64,000 nucleotides of DNA from CAVSWT01 sp963775245 (GTDB lineage Bacteria; Bacteroidota; Ignavibacteria; Ignavibacteriales; Ignavibacteriaceae): contig CAVZID010000040.1 in NCBI GenBank assembly GCA_963775245.1, positions 62,001-126,000 of the forward strand, in the 5' to 3' direction. Below, one piece after another: positions 47,454-56,558 of this stretch (its first letter is position 1; each line of letters starts with the position of its first letter). The position numbers were made by a program, and so were the translations under genes. The notes beneath the pieces are model-generated. The model saw only the letters and a program-made list of their open reading frames with translations, made no database searches and was not told the DNA's origin.

Positions 47454-48623
47454 ATGCAAAAATTCGAGGGTGTAGATTATTTTAATATCGAATCGTTGTT
47501 ATCTGAAGAAGAGTTGATGATTAGAGATTCAGTTAGAGAGTTTGTATCGGCAGAAATAATCTCCATCATTGAAAGGTATAACCGCGAAGGAAAATTTCCA
47601 GTTGAACTAATTCCCAAAATGTCAGAGTTAGGATTATTTGGAACAACTCTTCCTCAAAAATATGGATGTGCCGAACTAAACAATGTTGCTTATGGTTTGG
47701 TGATGCAGGAATTGGAAAGAGGAGACAGCGGTATCAGAAGTTTTGTTTCTGTCCAAAGTGCATTAGTAATGTATCCTATTTTTACCTTTGGAAGTGAAGA
47801 ACAAAAAGATAAATGGCTTCCTCAATTAGCATCCGGAAATAAAATTGGCTGCTTTGGATTGACAGAACCTGATTATGGTTCCAATCCAGGAGGCATGATT
47901 ACAAAAGCAGAAAAAGTTGATGGCGGTTATTTACTTAATGGGGCAAAGATGTGGATAACAAACGGAACCATTGCCGACATAGCGGTTGTCTGGGCAAAAC
48001 TAAATGGAATTGTTAAAGGATTCCTTGTTGAAAAAGGTTTTAAAGGTTTTACAGCGCCAGAAATGAAAGGCAAACATTCTTTGCGAGCTTCGGTGACTTC
48101 TGAATTAATTTTTGATAATGTTTTTATTCCCGAAGAAAACTTATTACCAAAAACTGTAGGGCTTAAAAACGCCTTGATGTGTTTGAATCAAGCTAGATAT
48201 GGAATTGCATGGGGAGTTGTTGGGGCAATGATGGCTTGTTATGATTCTGCATTGAACTATGCTAAATCAAGAATTCAATTCAGTAAACCAATTGCAGCTT
48301 ATCAAATGACACAGGAAAAATTAGTTTATATTTTAACTGAGATAACCAAAGCGCAATTACTGAATATTCAATTGGGAAGAATGAAAGACAACGGTAAGTT
48401 AAAACATACTCATGTATCTTTAGCTAAAAGAAACAATTGTGAAAAAGCATTAGAGGTTGCAAGAATTTCAAGAGAGATTTTAGGTGCAAACGGAATTTTA
48501 GATGAATACCCCGTTATGCGCCACTCAGCTAACCTTGAGTCGGTTAAAACATATGAAGGAACTCATGAGATGCATACTTTAATTATTGGTGAAGATATCA
48601 CTGGATTCCCTGCTTATGATTGA
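47454..48623 (+). CDS. Acyl-CoA dehydrogenase, glutaryl-CoA dehydrogenase-like
   Basis: The 389-residue flavoprotein has the acyl-CoA dehydrogenase signatures: GCFGLTEPDYGSNPGGM (FAD/substrate block), WITNGTIADIAVVWAK, and the C-terminal catalytic Glu E368 in YEGTHEMH. The segment SGIRSFVSVQSALVM matches the glutaryl-CoA dehydrogenase subgroup, which keeps an Arg for the distal carboxylate. It would oxidise and perhaps decarboxylate glutaryl-CoA in lysine or aromatic degradation, passing electrons to ETF. It stands alone with its own terminator. Confidence 0.88.
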   Translation: MQKFEGVDYFNIESLLSEEELMIRDSVREFVSAEIISIIERYNREGKFPVELIPKMSELGLFGTTLPQKYGCAELNNVAYGLVMQELERGDSGIRSFVSVQSALVMYPIFTFGSEEQKDKWLPQLASGNKIGCFGLTEPDYGSNPGGMITKAEKVDGGYLLNGAKMWITNGTIADIAVVWAKLNGIVKGFLVEKGFKGFTAPEMKGKHSLRASVTSELIFDNVFIPEENLLPKTVGLKNALMCLNQARYGIAWGVVGAMMACYDSALNYAKSRIQFSKPIAAYQMTQEKLVYILTEITKAQLLNIQLGRMKDNGKLKHTHVSLAKRNNCEKALEVARISREILGANGILDEYPVMRHSANLESVKTYEGTHEMHTLIIGEDITGFPAYD

Positions 48624-48631
48624 ATGAATCT

Positions 48632-48654
48632 AAGACCACTTGTGGTCTTTTTTA
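48632..48654 (+). terminator. Intrinsic terminator after acyl-CoA dehydrogenase gene
   Basis: AAGACCAC and GTGGTCTT pair as an 8-bp stem directly followed by a T-run. It is 8 bp past the stop codon. Confidence 0.85.
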
Positions 48655-48683
48655 ATATTTAATAATAACATTGAAAATATTAT

Positions 48684-50150
48684 ATGAATGATAAATTAAA
48701 AATACGTGAAGGTTTAACTTTTGACGATATACTTTTGGAGCCAGGAAAATCAAATGTACTTCCAAGAGAAGTTGATATAAGTACAAAATTAACACCTGAT
48801 ATTAGATTAAATATTCCTATTATCTCCGCAGCTATGGATACTGTAACTGAGTCTGCTATGGCAATCGCAATTGCCAGGGAAGGTGGTATTGGGATACTAC
48901 ATAAAAACATGAGTATCGAAAAGCAATGTGATGAAGTTGATAAAGTAAAAAGGTCAGAAAGTGGAATGATTAGAAATCCTGTTACACTAACACCTAATAA
49001 AACTGTTGGGGACGCTCTTGTTTTAATGAAAAAATATAGTGTATCAGGTATTCCTGTTGTAGATTCAAATGAAAAACTTGTTGGCATATTAACTAATCGA
49101 GATTTAAGATTCGAACCGAATTTAAAATTAAAAGTTAAAGACCTTATGACAAGTGAGAATTTAATTACTGCTTCACTTGGAACTGATTTCGAAAAAGCTG
49201 AAAAGATTCTTCAAAAATATAAAATAGAAAAATTACCTGTCGTAGATAAAAATGGAATTTTGAAAGGCTTAATTACCTTCAAAGATATCCAGAAGAAAAA
49301 GAAACACCCAATTGCTTGTAAAGATGATAATGGCAGTTTGAGAGTTGGAGCAGCAGTAGGGATTACATATGACACAATAGACAGAATCACTGCTCTTTCA
49401 AAAGCGGGTGTGGATGTCATAGTAATCGATACGGCTCATGGCCATTCGATGGGTGTAATTAAAACGATTAAAGAAGTTAGGAAAAGATTTAAGTATGAAC
49501 AAATAATCGCTGGTAATATAGGGACTTATGAGGCCGCGCTTGACTTATCAGATTGCAAAGTTGATGCAGTGAAAGTTGGGATCGGTCCTGGTTCAATTTG
49601 CACAACACGAATTGTTGCTGGAGTTGGCATTCCGCAAATAACTGCTGTCTCAGAAGTTTATAGAGCACTTAAATCCAAAGGCATTCCGATTATTGCTGAC
49701 GGTGGCATTAAGCAGACGGGCGATGTTCCTAAGGCAATTTCGGCGGGAGCAGACTCTGTAATGATAGGAGGATTATTCGCTGGAGTTGAAGAAAGCCCAG
49801 GAGAAAAAGTTCTTTATGAAGGACGAAGTTTTAAAATGTATCGAGGTATGGGCTCACTTGAAGCTATGAAGGAAGGAAGCAAAGATAGATATTTTCAAGA
49901 TGCTGAAGATGATATTGCCAAACTTGTTCCAGAAGGTGTTGAAGGAAGAGTACCTTATAAGGGTACTTTATCCGATACTACTTATCAATTAATTGGCGGC
50001 TTAAGAGCTGCAATGGGTTATTGTGGAGTTAAAAATATACAAGAGCTAAAGACACGTTCGAAATTTATTAAGATTACATTATCAGGTTTAAGGGAAAGTC
50101 ACCCCCATGATGTTATAATTACCAAAGAAGCTCCAAATTATCATTCCTGA
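48684..50150 (+). CDS. guaB: Inosine-5'-monophosphate dehydrogenase
   Basis: The 488-residue protein oxidises IMP to XMP with NAD+, the committed step of GMP synthesis. It starts with LTFDDILLEPG, has two CBS domains inserted at about 95-215 (SGIPVVD, LPVVDKNG), the catalytic loop with C306 in GPGSICTTRIVAGVG, the IMP-phosphate site (IADGGI, MIGGLFAG) and the flap MYRGMGSLEAM. The length is normal for the bacterial family. It is followed by a glycosyltransferase and purD, another purine gene. Confidence 0.97.
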   Translation: MNDKLKIREGLTFDDILLEPGKSNVLPREVDISTKLTPDIRLNIPIISAAMDTVTESAMAIAIAREGGIGILHKNMSIEKQCDEVDKVKRSESGMIRNPVTLTPNKTVGDALVLMKKYSVSGIPVVDSNEKLVGILTNRDLRFEPNLKLKVKDLMTSENLITASLGTDFEKAEKILQKYKIEKLPVVDKNGILKGLITFKDIQKKKKHPIACKDDNGSLRVGAAVGITYDTIDRITALSKAGVDVIVIDTAHGHSMGVIKTIKEVRKRFKYEQIIAGNIGTYEAALDLSDCKVDAVKVGIGPGSICTTRIVAGVGIPQITAVSEVYRALKSKGIPIIADGGIKQTGDVPKAISAGADSVMIGGLFAGVEESPGEKVLYEGRSFKMYRGMGSLEAMKEGSKDRYFQDAEDDIAKLVPEGVEGRVPYKGTLSDTTYQLIGGLRAAMGYCGVKNIQELKTRSKFIKITLSGLRESHPHDVIITKEAPNYHS

Positions 50151-50185
50151 AATCATGAATTCAGGAAATTTATTAATTTCTTTTT
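50144..50185 (+). terminator. Possible terminator at the guaB stop codon
   Basis: TTCCTGAA and TTCAGGAA form an 8-bp stem that includes the guaB stop codon, followed by a T-rich stretch with TTTCTTTTT. The stem is AT-rich and could be leaky, allowing readthrough into the next gene. Confidence 0.5.
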
Positions 50186-50204
50186 ATAATGCATTTGTCA
50201 AATT

Positions 50205-51488
50205 ATGTTTAAAGTTTTAGTAATAGCATATTATTATCCTCCTTTAGGATTAAGCGGTGTTCAGAGAACAGTTAAGTTTACTAAATACTTGAAAAATTTT
50301 AATTGGGAGCCAACTGTAATTACAACGGGAAATGTTGCTTACTTTGCTCATGATGAATCACTTCTTAAAGAAGTCGAACAAGCAGGTATTAAAGTAATTA
50401 GAACAAGTGCATCCGACCCAAATGCGGTTCTAAGTAAATTTGGAACTATGAGAATGCCTGAACGGATAAGGAAGATGCTTAATCGAATCAGCCAAACTTT
50501 TTTTATTCCTGATAATAAAGTCTCGTGGTCAAACAAGGCTTATCAAATTGCATCTGAAGTATTAGCCAAAGAAACATTTGATATTATTTATGTAACAATT
50601 CCTCCTTTTTCTGCTTTTAACATTGCAGCTAAATTGAAGAAGAAGTTTAACGTGCCATTGTTTGCTGATTACCGTGATTTGTGGTTTGGGAATCAATTTG
50701 CTTTCTATCCTACACCTGTGCACAGCTATTTACATAAAAAAATGGAATACAAAGCATTACGAGCCGCAGATAAAATTATTACAACGAACCGTAGAATAAA
50801 AGAAAAGCTTATAAACTATTATCAATTTTTAACATTCGAAGATATTTTTATAATTCCTCATGGCTATGATGATGAAGATTTCGAAAATCTGCAGGTAGAG
50901 AAGAAATCAAACAGCAAAATGAGAATTACTTATTCCGGAATTTTCTATGAGTTCATTACTCCTAAATATCTTTTAAAAGCTTTTAAAAAGATTTCACTGG
51001 AACGCCCTGACATTTCATCAAATATTGAGCTTCATTTTATTGGACTATTAAAAAACGAAAATAAAAAATTAATTAGAAAGCTTAATTTGGATGGGAATGT
51101 ATTTGAACACGGATATCTTCCTCATAAAGATGCGCTTTCAAAAACAATGATGAGCGATGTGCTTTGGATGATGGTAGGTAATAGCCGAAACTCAGATACA
51201 ATTTCCAGCGGAAAATTATATGAGTATTTTGGTACACAAAAACCTATTATTGCTTCATTGCCCGAAGGAGCTTTAAAAGCTGCTGCTGAAGGTTATGGTG
51301 CTGCTTTTATTACACAACCGGATAACATTGATGAAATCAAACAAGCTATAATTCATGTTTACGAACTTTATTTGAAGAATGAACTCCCTACACCAAATGA
51401 AGAATTTGTAAAGCAGCATCAAAGAGAATATTTAACTGAACAGTTATCAAAACAATTTCAGTTTTTTATTAAGGAAGAAGTTGAATGA
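50205..51488 (+). CDS. GT4-type glycosyltransferase
   Basis: The 427-residue cytoplasmic protein has the GT-B fold of GT4: N-terminal VLVIAYYYPPLGLSGVQRTVKF, the linker region FADYRDLW and TNRRIKEKLINYY, and the C-terminal nucleotide-sugar region (ITYSGIFYE, GYLPHKDALSKTMMSDV, SSGKLYEYFGTQKPIIASLP). GT4 enzymes add sugars from nucleotide donors to cell-surface glycans. It overlaps purD by 4 bp (ATGA), an unexpected pairing. Donor and acceptor cannot be told. Confidence 0.82.
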   Translation: MFKVLVIAYYYPPLGLSGVQRTVKFTKYLKNFNWEPTVITTGNVAYFAHDESLLKEVEQAGIKVIRTSASDPNAVLSKFGTMRMPERIRKMLNRISQTFFIPDNKVSWSNKAYQIASEVLAKETFDIIYVTIPPFSAFNIAAKLKKKFNVPLFADYRDLWFGNQFAFYPTPVHSYLHKKMEYKALRAADKIITTNRRIKEKLINYYQFLTFEDIFIIPHGYDDEDFENLQVEKKSNSKMRITYSGIFYEFITPKYLLKAFKKISLERPDISSNIELHFIGLLKNENKKLIRKLNLDGNVFEHGYLPHKDALSKTMMSDVLWMMVGNSRNSDTISSGKLYEYFGTQKPIIASLPEGALKAAAEGYGAAFITQPDNIDEIKQAIIHVYELYLKNELPTPNEEFVKQHQREYLTEQLSKQFQFFIKEEVE

Positions 51489-52777
51489 ATGTACTGCTGA
51501 TTGGTTCCGGCGGAAGGGAACACGCTCTCGCTTATAAAATTAAAGAAAGCCCGCAATTAAAAAATTTTTATATTACGCCTGGAAATCCTGGAACCGAACA
51601 ACTTGGGGAAAATATAGAGATAAACCTTTCAGATAAAAATGAACTTTTAAATTTCTGCACACAAAATAAGCTTGATTTAATTGTAATCGGCCCTGAAAAA
51701 CCGTTAGTAGACGGAACCGCAGATTTACTTCGACAAGCTGGTTATAAAGTATTTGGCCCAGGTGCTGAAGCCGCTCAAATTGAAGCTTCAAAGTCATTTG
51801 CAAAAAATATAATGACAAAATACAATGTTCCAACTTCTTCTTATGTTGAATTCAATTCAGAACAGTATGACGAAGCTATTAATTATTGCAAGAAAAGTAA
51901 GTATCCATTAGTCATTAAAGCCGACGGATTAGCTGCAGGAAAAGGAGTTTTGATTTGCAATAATTTTGATGAAGCTCAAACAGCTTTAACTGAAACACTG
52001 AAAGAAAAAATTTTTGGAACTTCAGGTGAAAAAATTATAATAGAAGAATTTATGGTTGGGGAAGAAGCTTCAATTTTTGCAATAACAGATGGAGAAGACT
52101 ATGTTATTCTCCCTTCTGCACAAGACCATAAAAGAATTGGAGAAAATGATACCGGTAAAAACACAGGCGGCATGGGAGCATATTCTCCTGCTCCTTTAAT
52201 TACAGATAATTTATTGAATGAAATAAAAACAAAAATCATCCAGCCTGTTATAGAAGGTTTAAAAAAAGAAAATAAAAAATTTATCGGCTGTCTTTATGCA
52301 GGTCTAATGATTACAAATGAAAGCCCCAAAGTAGTTGAATTCAATTGCCGTTTTGGTGACCCGGAAACACAGGCAGTGCTTCCACTATTAAAAGGAGATT
52401 TTTTGGATCTGCTTTATTCTGCTGCTAAAGGAAAAATTAATAGAAAAGCTGTGAGATATAATGGTGGCTCTGCTGTGTGCGTTGTTGCATCGTCAAGAGG
52501 TTATCCAGGAAATTATGAAAAAGGAAAAGTAATAATTGGTCTGGATAAAAATGATGAAGATACCTTAGTCTTTCATGCCGGGACAAAATCACAAGATAAT
52601 AAAATTGTTTCTTCTGGCGGGAGAGTATTAAATATTGTTTCATCAATTAAAACAAACAACTTAAAACTCGCCAAAGAAAAAGCTTACAATGCATTATCAA
52701 AAATAAATTTTGATGGTATGTATTTCAGAAGAGATATTGCTGATAAGGGGATAAAAAGACAAATCGAACTATCATAA
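51485..52777 (+). CDS. purD: Phosphoribosylamine-glycine ligase (GAR synthetase)
   Basis: The 430-residue ATP-grasp enzyme makes glycinamide ribonucleotide in purine synthesis. The N-terminal block MNVLLIGSGGREHALAYKI, GPEKPLVDG, the ATP-grasp loop KADGLAAGKGV, NTGGMGAYSPAP and EFNCRFGDPETQ are all intact, and the length is standard. Its start codon overlaps the glycosyltransferase stop, so it is translated from the same mRNA. Confidence 0.97.
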   Translation: MNVLLIGSGGREHALAYKIKESPQLKNFYITPGNPGTEQLGENIEINLSDKNELLNFCTQNKLDLIVIGPEKPLVDGTADLLRQAGYKVFGPGAEAAQIEASKSFAKNIMTKYNVPTSSYVEFNSEQYDEAINYCKKSKYPLVIKADGLAAGKGVLICNNFDEAQTALTETLKEKIFGTSGEKIIIEEFMVGEEASIFAITDGEDYVILPSAQDHKRIGENDTGKNTGGMGAYSPAPLITDNLLNEIKTKIIQPVIEGLKKENKKFIGCLYAGLMITNESPKVVEFNCRFGDPETQAVLPLLKGDFLDLLYSAAKGKINRKAVRYNGGSAVCVVASSRGYPGNYEKGKVIIGLDKNDEDTLVFHAGTKSQDNKIVSSGGRVLNIVSSIKTNNLKLAKEKAYNALSKINFDGMYFRRDIADKGIKRQIELS

Positions 52778-52947
52778 CTATTGGTTTTTAAAGATACTTT
52801 AGATTGTAATTTATTTTTCTTAATTGGAATGTTTGAATTGTTGAAGCTGGATTCTTTAATTTATAATATGAGATTAAAAAGAAAATAATTAAAATTTAAA
52901 TGCTTTACGTTCTAAGCTTGAATTAACAAAAAATTCAAATTCATCAT

Positions 52948-53832
52948 ATGCCAAAGTTTTATATCGGTACTGCTGGATGGAGCTATAAAGACTGGGTCCC
53001 TTCATTTTATCCCAAGAACCAAACCAAGGGATTTGACTGGCTGCAATTTTATGCTCACTATTTTAATTGCGTAGAAGTCAATGCTTCATATTATACTTAT
53101 CTAAGTCCAAGAACGGTTGAAAGCTGGATTGAAAAATTATCCGATGCTGAAGATTTTATTTTCACTTTAAAGCTTCACCAGGATTTTACACACAAAAAAA
53201 ATTATGACCAGCAAAAAATTAAAGCAGTTTGTTATAACTTAGACAAACTTGCAAAAGTAGAAAGGCTTGGCGGACTGCTGCTTCAATTTCCATATTCATT
53301 TCAATGCAATGAAGTAAACATTAATTATATAAAAGAGCTTAAAGAAATTTTTCAAAACTTCAATTGCTTTGTAGAAGTGCGGCACAAATCATGGATGAAT
53401 AAAAAAACAATAGAGCTGTTTAAGGAATTGGATTTAACATATTGCTCTATTGACCAGCCGGAAGTTGGTGAAGCAATTCCTTTTGAACCTATAATTACAA
53501 ACGACAAAGCATACATACGATTTCATGGTAGAAATAAAGAGGCATGGATAACTTCAATTAATAGCTTTAGGAAAAAACAAAATTACCGGGAGCAAAGTGC
53601 ACGATACAAATATTTATATTCGCCGTCGGAACTGCTGGAAATTCAAGAAAAAATTTTATCTATTAAAGATGCTGTAAAAGAAATTTTTATTATTATGAAC
53701 AATCACCCAAATGGCGATGCAGTTGCAAATGCATTTGAGCTTATTCATTTACTTGAAGAGAAATTGAAAATACAAATGCCGGGTAATATTAAAATGCTAT
53801 ATCCAAGGCTGCAAAAGATTGCATCGAACTAA
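52948..53832 (+). CDS. DUF72 (YecE-like) TIM-barrel protein
   Basis: The 294-residue cytoplasmic protein shows the DUF72 hallmarks: YIGTAGWSYKDWVPSFYP at the start, NCVEVNASYYTY, FTLKLHQDFTH, CFVEVRHKSW, YIRFHGRN and NNHPNGDAVANAFEL. The family is widespread but its biochemical activity is not established. It stands between purD and the dinB gene with no obvious partner. Confidence 0.9.
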   Translation: MPKFYIGTAGWSYKDWVPSFYPKNQTKGFDWLQFYAHYFNCVEVNASYYTYLSPRTVESWIEKLSDAEDFIFTLKLHQDFTHKKNYDQQKIKAVCYNLDKLAKVERLGGLLLQFPYSFQCNEVNINYIKELKEIFQNFNCFVEVRHKSWMNKKTIELFKELDLTYCSIDQPEVGEAIPFEPIITNDKAYIRFHGRNKEAWITSINSFRKKQNYREQSARYKYLYSPSELLEIQEKILSIKDAVKEIFIIMNNHPNGDAVANAFELIHLLEEKLKIQMPGNIKMLYPRLQKIASN

Positions 53833-53850
53833 ATTATACAAGGATAAAGA

Positions 53851-53993
53851 TGTCATTTCGACCAAAGGGAGAAATCTTTTTTATAATAGTGTAAGAGATT
53901 TCTCACTCGAAGACTCGTTCGAAATTACAAAATGATGTAAAATATGGTTCGACTCCGCTCACCATGACAGGTGGTCATCACGAACGGAGTCGA
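53851..53993. repeat. Intergenic double-hairpin repeat element
   Basis: Two imperfect palindromes lie side by side. The first pairs TGTCATTTCGACC (53851) with GTTCGAAATTACA (53917) at 11 of 13 positions and, inside, GAGAAATCT (53869) with AGATTTCTC (53896) perfectly. The second pairs TCGACTCCG (53949) with CGGAGTCGA (53985). This is the pattern of dispersed intergenic palindromic elements common in Bacteroidota-type genomes. No coding potential. Confidence 0.7.
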
Positions 53994-54030
53994 GGGATGA
54001 CTTTATTTATTAAAAGAATCAGCAACTACT

Positions 54031-54879
54031 ATGCGAACTATATTTCATCTTGACCTGGATACTTTTTTTGTTTCGGTAGAAAGAGTGTTAGATCCTTCAC
54101 TGGAAAACTTACCAGTGATTGTCGGCGGCGACCCTCATGGAAGAGGAGTGGTAGCTGCTTGCTCTTATGAAGCAAGAAAATATGGCTTGCACTCTGCTAT
54201 GCCCATCAGAACGGCGTTTAAGCTTTGTCCACATGGAATTTACTTAAAAGGGCATTTTGAAGAGTACACAAGATTTTCAAAGCTAGTAAAAAATATTTTA
54301 ACAAAGTATGCCCCGGTAATTGAACAAGCTTCAATCGATGAATTTTATATGGATTTTACAGGCTGTGAAAAAATCTATGGTTCGCTTACGGTGTTTGCTT
54401 CTTTTCTTCAAAATGAAATTTGGGAAAGACTTAGTCTTCCGGCATCAATTGGAGTTGGAAGCAACAAAACAATTGCAAAGATTGGCTCCGACTTTAGAAA
54501 ACCAAAAGGCATTACTTATGTAAAACATGGTACTGAAAAAGATTTTTTGTCTCCTTTACCGATTGAAAAAATTCCGGGTGTGGGCAAAGTAACTTTAAAG
54601 GAACTGAACAGCCGGGGCTTCTATAAAGTTAGCGACCTAACCAAAGTGAATTCCGATTATCTTGGAGTAATTTTAGGTAAATGGGGAGTAGATTTATGGC
54701 ACAAAGCAAACGGCGAAGGGACGGAATATTTATCAGTTGAACGTGAACAAAAAAGCATTTCTAAAGAAAGAACTTTTGAAGATGTAGTTGATAAAGAAAA
54801 GATTATTAATATTCTTTTAAACTTACAGGGCAAGTCTGCCAATTACTTAGAGATAACAATTTTCAGGCTTCAACAATAA
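54031..54879 (+). CDS. dinB: DNA polymerase IV (Y family), N-terminal part (frameshifted)
   Basis: This part covers the palm, fingers and thumb of a DinB-type translesion polymerase: FHLDLDTFFVSVE with the first catalytic Asp pair, YEARKYGLHSAMP, QASIDEFYMDFTG with the second acidic site, the SIGVGSNKTIAKIGSDFRKP block, and the helix-hairpin-helix IPGVGKVTLKELNS. The frame ends at 54879 with nonsense residues after QGKSAN; the little-finger domain follows in another frame, implying one missing base near 54837-54842. With this repaired the protein would be about 380 residues, normal for DinB. Confidence 0.88.
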   Translation: MRTIFHLDLDTFFVSVERVLDPSLENLPVIVGGDPHGRGVVAACSYEARKYGLHSAMPIRTAFKLCPHGIYLKGHFEEYTRFSKLVKNILTKYAPVIEQASIDEFYMDFTGCEKIYGSLTVFASFLQNEIWERLSLPASIGVGSNKTIAKIGSDFRKPKGITYVKHGTEKDFLSPLPIEKIPGVGKVTLKELNSRGFYKVSDLTKVNSDYLGVILGKWGVDLWHKANGEGTEYLSVEREQKSISKERTFEDVVDKEKIINILLNLQGKSANYLEITIFRLQQ

Positions 54880-55172
54880 GCATCAAATTAAGATATTCGG
54901 ATTTTAAAACATTAACCCGCGCTAAAACAATTCAACATACGGATGACGACAAAACAATTTTTGAAACAGCAAAGGAATTAATTTTAAAATCTTATACTAG
55001 AAGAGTGTCGGTAAGATTAATTGGAGTAAAATTAACAAACTTTATAGTTGCATTTCATCAAGGCAGTTTGTTTGATGAGCAGGAAGAAAAAAGACTAAAA
55101 ATGATTGAAGCTATAAATTCAATCCGTTCGCGGTATGGATATTCAGCAATAACTATTGGAGTGAATGAATAA
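54840..55172 (+). CDS. dinB: DNA polymerase IV, little-finger domain (frameshifted)
   Basis: Reading in the frame beginning QLLRDNNFQAS gives the Y-polymerase little-finger domain: ISIKLRYSDFKTLTRAKTI, SYTRRVSVRLIGVKL and a C-terminus ending ITIGVNE. It joins the preceding fragment without loss of residues if one base is restored. It has no start codon of its own, so as written it would not be translated separately. Confidence 0.82.
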   Translation, partial: QLLRDNNFQASTISIKLRYSDFKTLTRAKTIQHTDDDKTIFETAKELILKSYTRRVSVRLIGVKLTNFIVAFHQGSLFDEQEEKRLKMIEAINSIRSRYGYSAITIGVNE

Positions 55173-55269
55173 TATCTTTACAACTTAATTATATTTAATA
55201 CTTTTCTCCCAAATTTATTTTTGTTTAATAGTTTATTATTTTCTAGTAAAATATTATTAAATTTTAATC

Positions 55270-56046
55270 ATGGAAAAAATTGGTTATATAGAAATAAAAG
55301 TAATTGGCTCAAAAGGAAATATTGAATTAAAGCCAGATACATATGATATTAAAGAGGTCATTAGTATAATTGCACAGGCGGAAAATCTTCTTTTCCCGGG
55401 GGAAAAAAGGGAACGTCCATTAATTAGTTATAAATTGGAGGAAGGTTCTGTCCGCAATATATTTCGTACAAGCATTCAGGCTGTTATTGGTTTTACTGCT
55501 GTATTAACTCAAATACAAACGTCTAAGAATATTGATTTCTTAGAATTAAATTCAGCAAAAGCTATTGAGTCTTTTCAAGAAATTGCGATTAAAAAAAATT
55601 ATTCCTTCGAAATTAGTACGTCTTTGGAAGAAACTTCTAAATTAAAAATAGATTCTTCGACCAATTTTTATAGGACTATTGATTCTTGGTCTGAAGCTGA
55701 ATTCTATTTTTATGGTAAGATAACTAATGCAGGGGGAAAAGATAAAGTTAATATTCATTTAGTAGTTGATGAATTAGGAACTGTAATTATTCAAACTCCT
55801 CAGCAATTTTTAGCTGATAGAGAAGAAAATCTTCTTTATAAAACATTTGGGATTAGAACCAAAGGGAAACAGAATTCAGAAACCGGGGAAATTGATAAAA
55901 ACAGTTTAGTATTTTGTGAACTAATTGATTATAACAAAAAATATGATGAAGTATATTTAAAAAATTTGAGAGATAAGGCTAAAGGCTGGCTAAACAAAAT
56001 AGATCCAAACATTTGGTTAAATGATATTAGGGGATACAATGCCTGA
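55270..56046 (+). CDS. Uncharacterised protein paired with a PIN-like gene
   Basis: I do not recognise this 258-residue protein. It starts EKIGYIEIKVIGSKGNIELKP, has one moderately hydrophobic segment (about 66-82, FRTSIQAVIGFTAVL) that is too short to be a clear membrane anchor, and ends with a tryptophan-rich helix-like tail (KAKGWLNKIDPNIWLNDIRGY). There is no signal peptide. It overlaps the following PIN-like gene by 8 bp, so the two products are made together in a fixed ratio and may interact. The layout is like an antitoxin or chaperone-nuclease pair, but the protein is larger than usual antitoxins and has no evident DNA-binding domain. Confidence 0.7.
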   Translation: MEKIGYIEIKVIGSKGNIELKPDTYDIKEVISIIAQAENLLFPGEKRERPLISYKLEEGSVRNIFRTSIQAVIGFTAVLTQIQTSKNIDFLELNSAKAIESFQEIAIKKNYSFEISTSLEETSKLKIDSSTNFYRTIDSWSEAEFYFYGKITNAGGKDKVNIHLVVDELGTVIIQTPQQFLADREENLLYKTFGIRTKGKQNSETGEIDKNSLVFCELIDYNKKYDEVYLKNLRDKAKGWLNKIDPNIWLNDIRGYNA

Positions 56047-56521
56047 AGGTGCGTTGCTTGATACAAGTTTCTTTTTAAGGTTTTTAAATGAAAATGATCA
56101 ATTATTTGAAAAAGCAGATAAATACTATAAATATTTCCTTGAAAAAGAATTTAACTTATATATATACACAATTAGTATTGTAGAATATTGTGTAGGTGGA
56201 AATGTTGACCAACTTCCTCTGAAAAATCTTATAATATTGCCTTTCAATATAAATCATGCTAAAAGGACTGGAGAATTTGCACGAATTATTTATGATGCGA
56301 GGAATTCTGGAGATTTAATTGTTAATGAACGTCCAATTATTATAAATGACGCAAAACTTTTTGGGCAAGCAGATTCAGAAACAAGCATTTCTTACTTCGT
56401 AACTTCGGATACAAGAAGTATAAACATATGTAAGATTATAAAAGCAAAATTAGATCTTAGTTTTGAAATTATTGATATCAATATTGAACACTCAGAGCAA
56501 TTTGGATTATTGGATTTATAA
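56039..56521 (+). CDS. PIN-like nuclease domain protein
   Basis: The 160-residue protein has the acidic residues of a PIN fold in order: Asp in ALLDTSFFLRFL near residue 8, Glu in ISIVEYCVGG, Asp in ARNSGDLIVNE or IINDAKLFGQAD, and Asp in YFVTSDTRSI. PIN domains are metal-dependent RNases, commonly VapC toxins; this one is longer than a typical VapC (about 130 residues). The ATG at 56039 is preferred over an in-frame start at 56021, because the protein then begins directly before the first PIN strand. It overlaps the upstream unknown gene by 8 bp and converges on the next gene. Confidence 0.65.
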   Translation: MPEGALLDTSFFLRFLNENDQLFEKADKYYKYFLEKEFNLYIYTISIVEYCVGGNVDQLPLKNLIILPFNINHAKRTGEFARIIYDARNSGDLIVNERPIIINDAKLFGQADSETSISYFVTSDTRSINICKIIKAKLDLSFEIIDINIEHSEQFGLLDL

Positions 56522-56558
56522 CTTATAATTAATTGTAAGTTAAATCACGGAATTTCCC

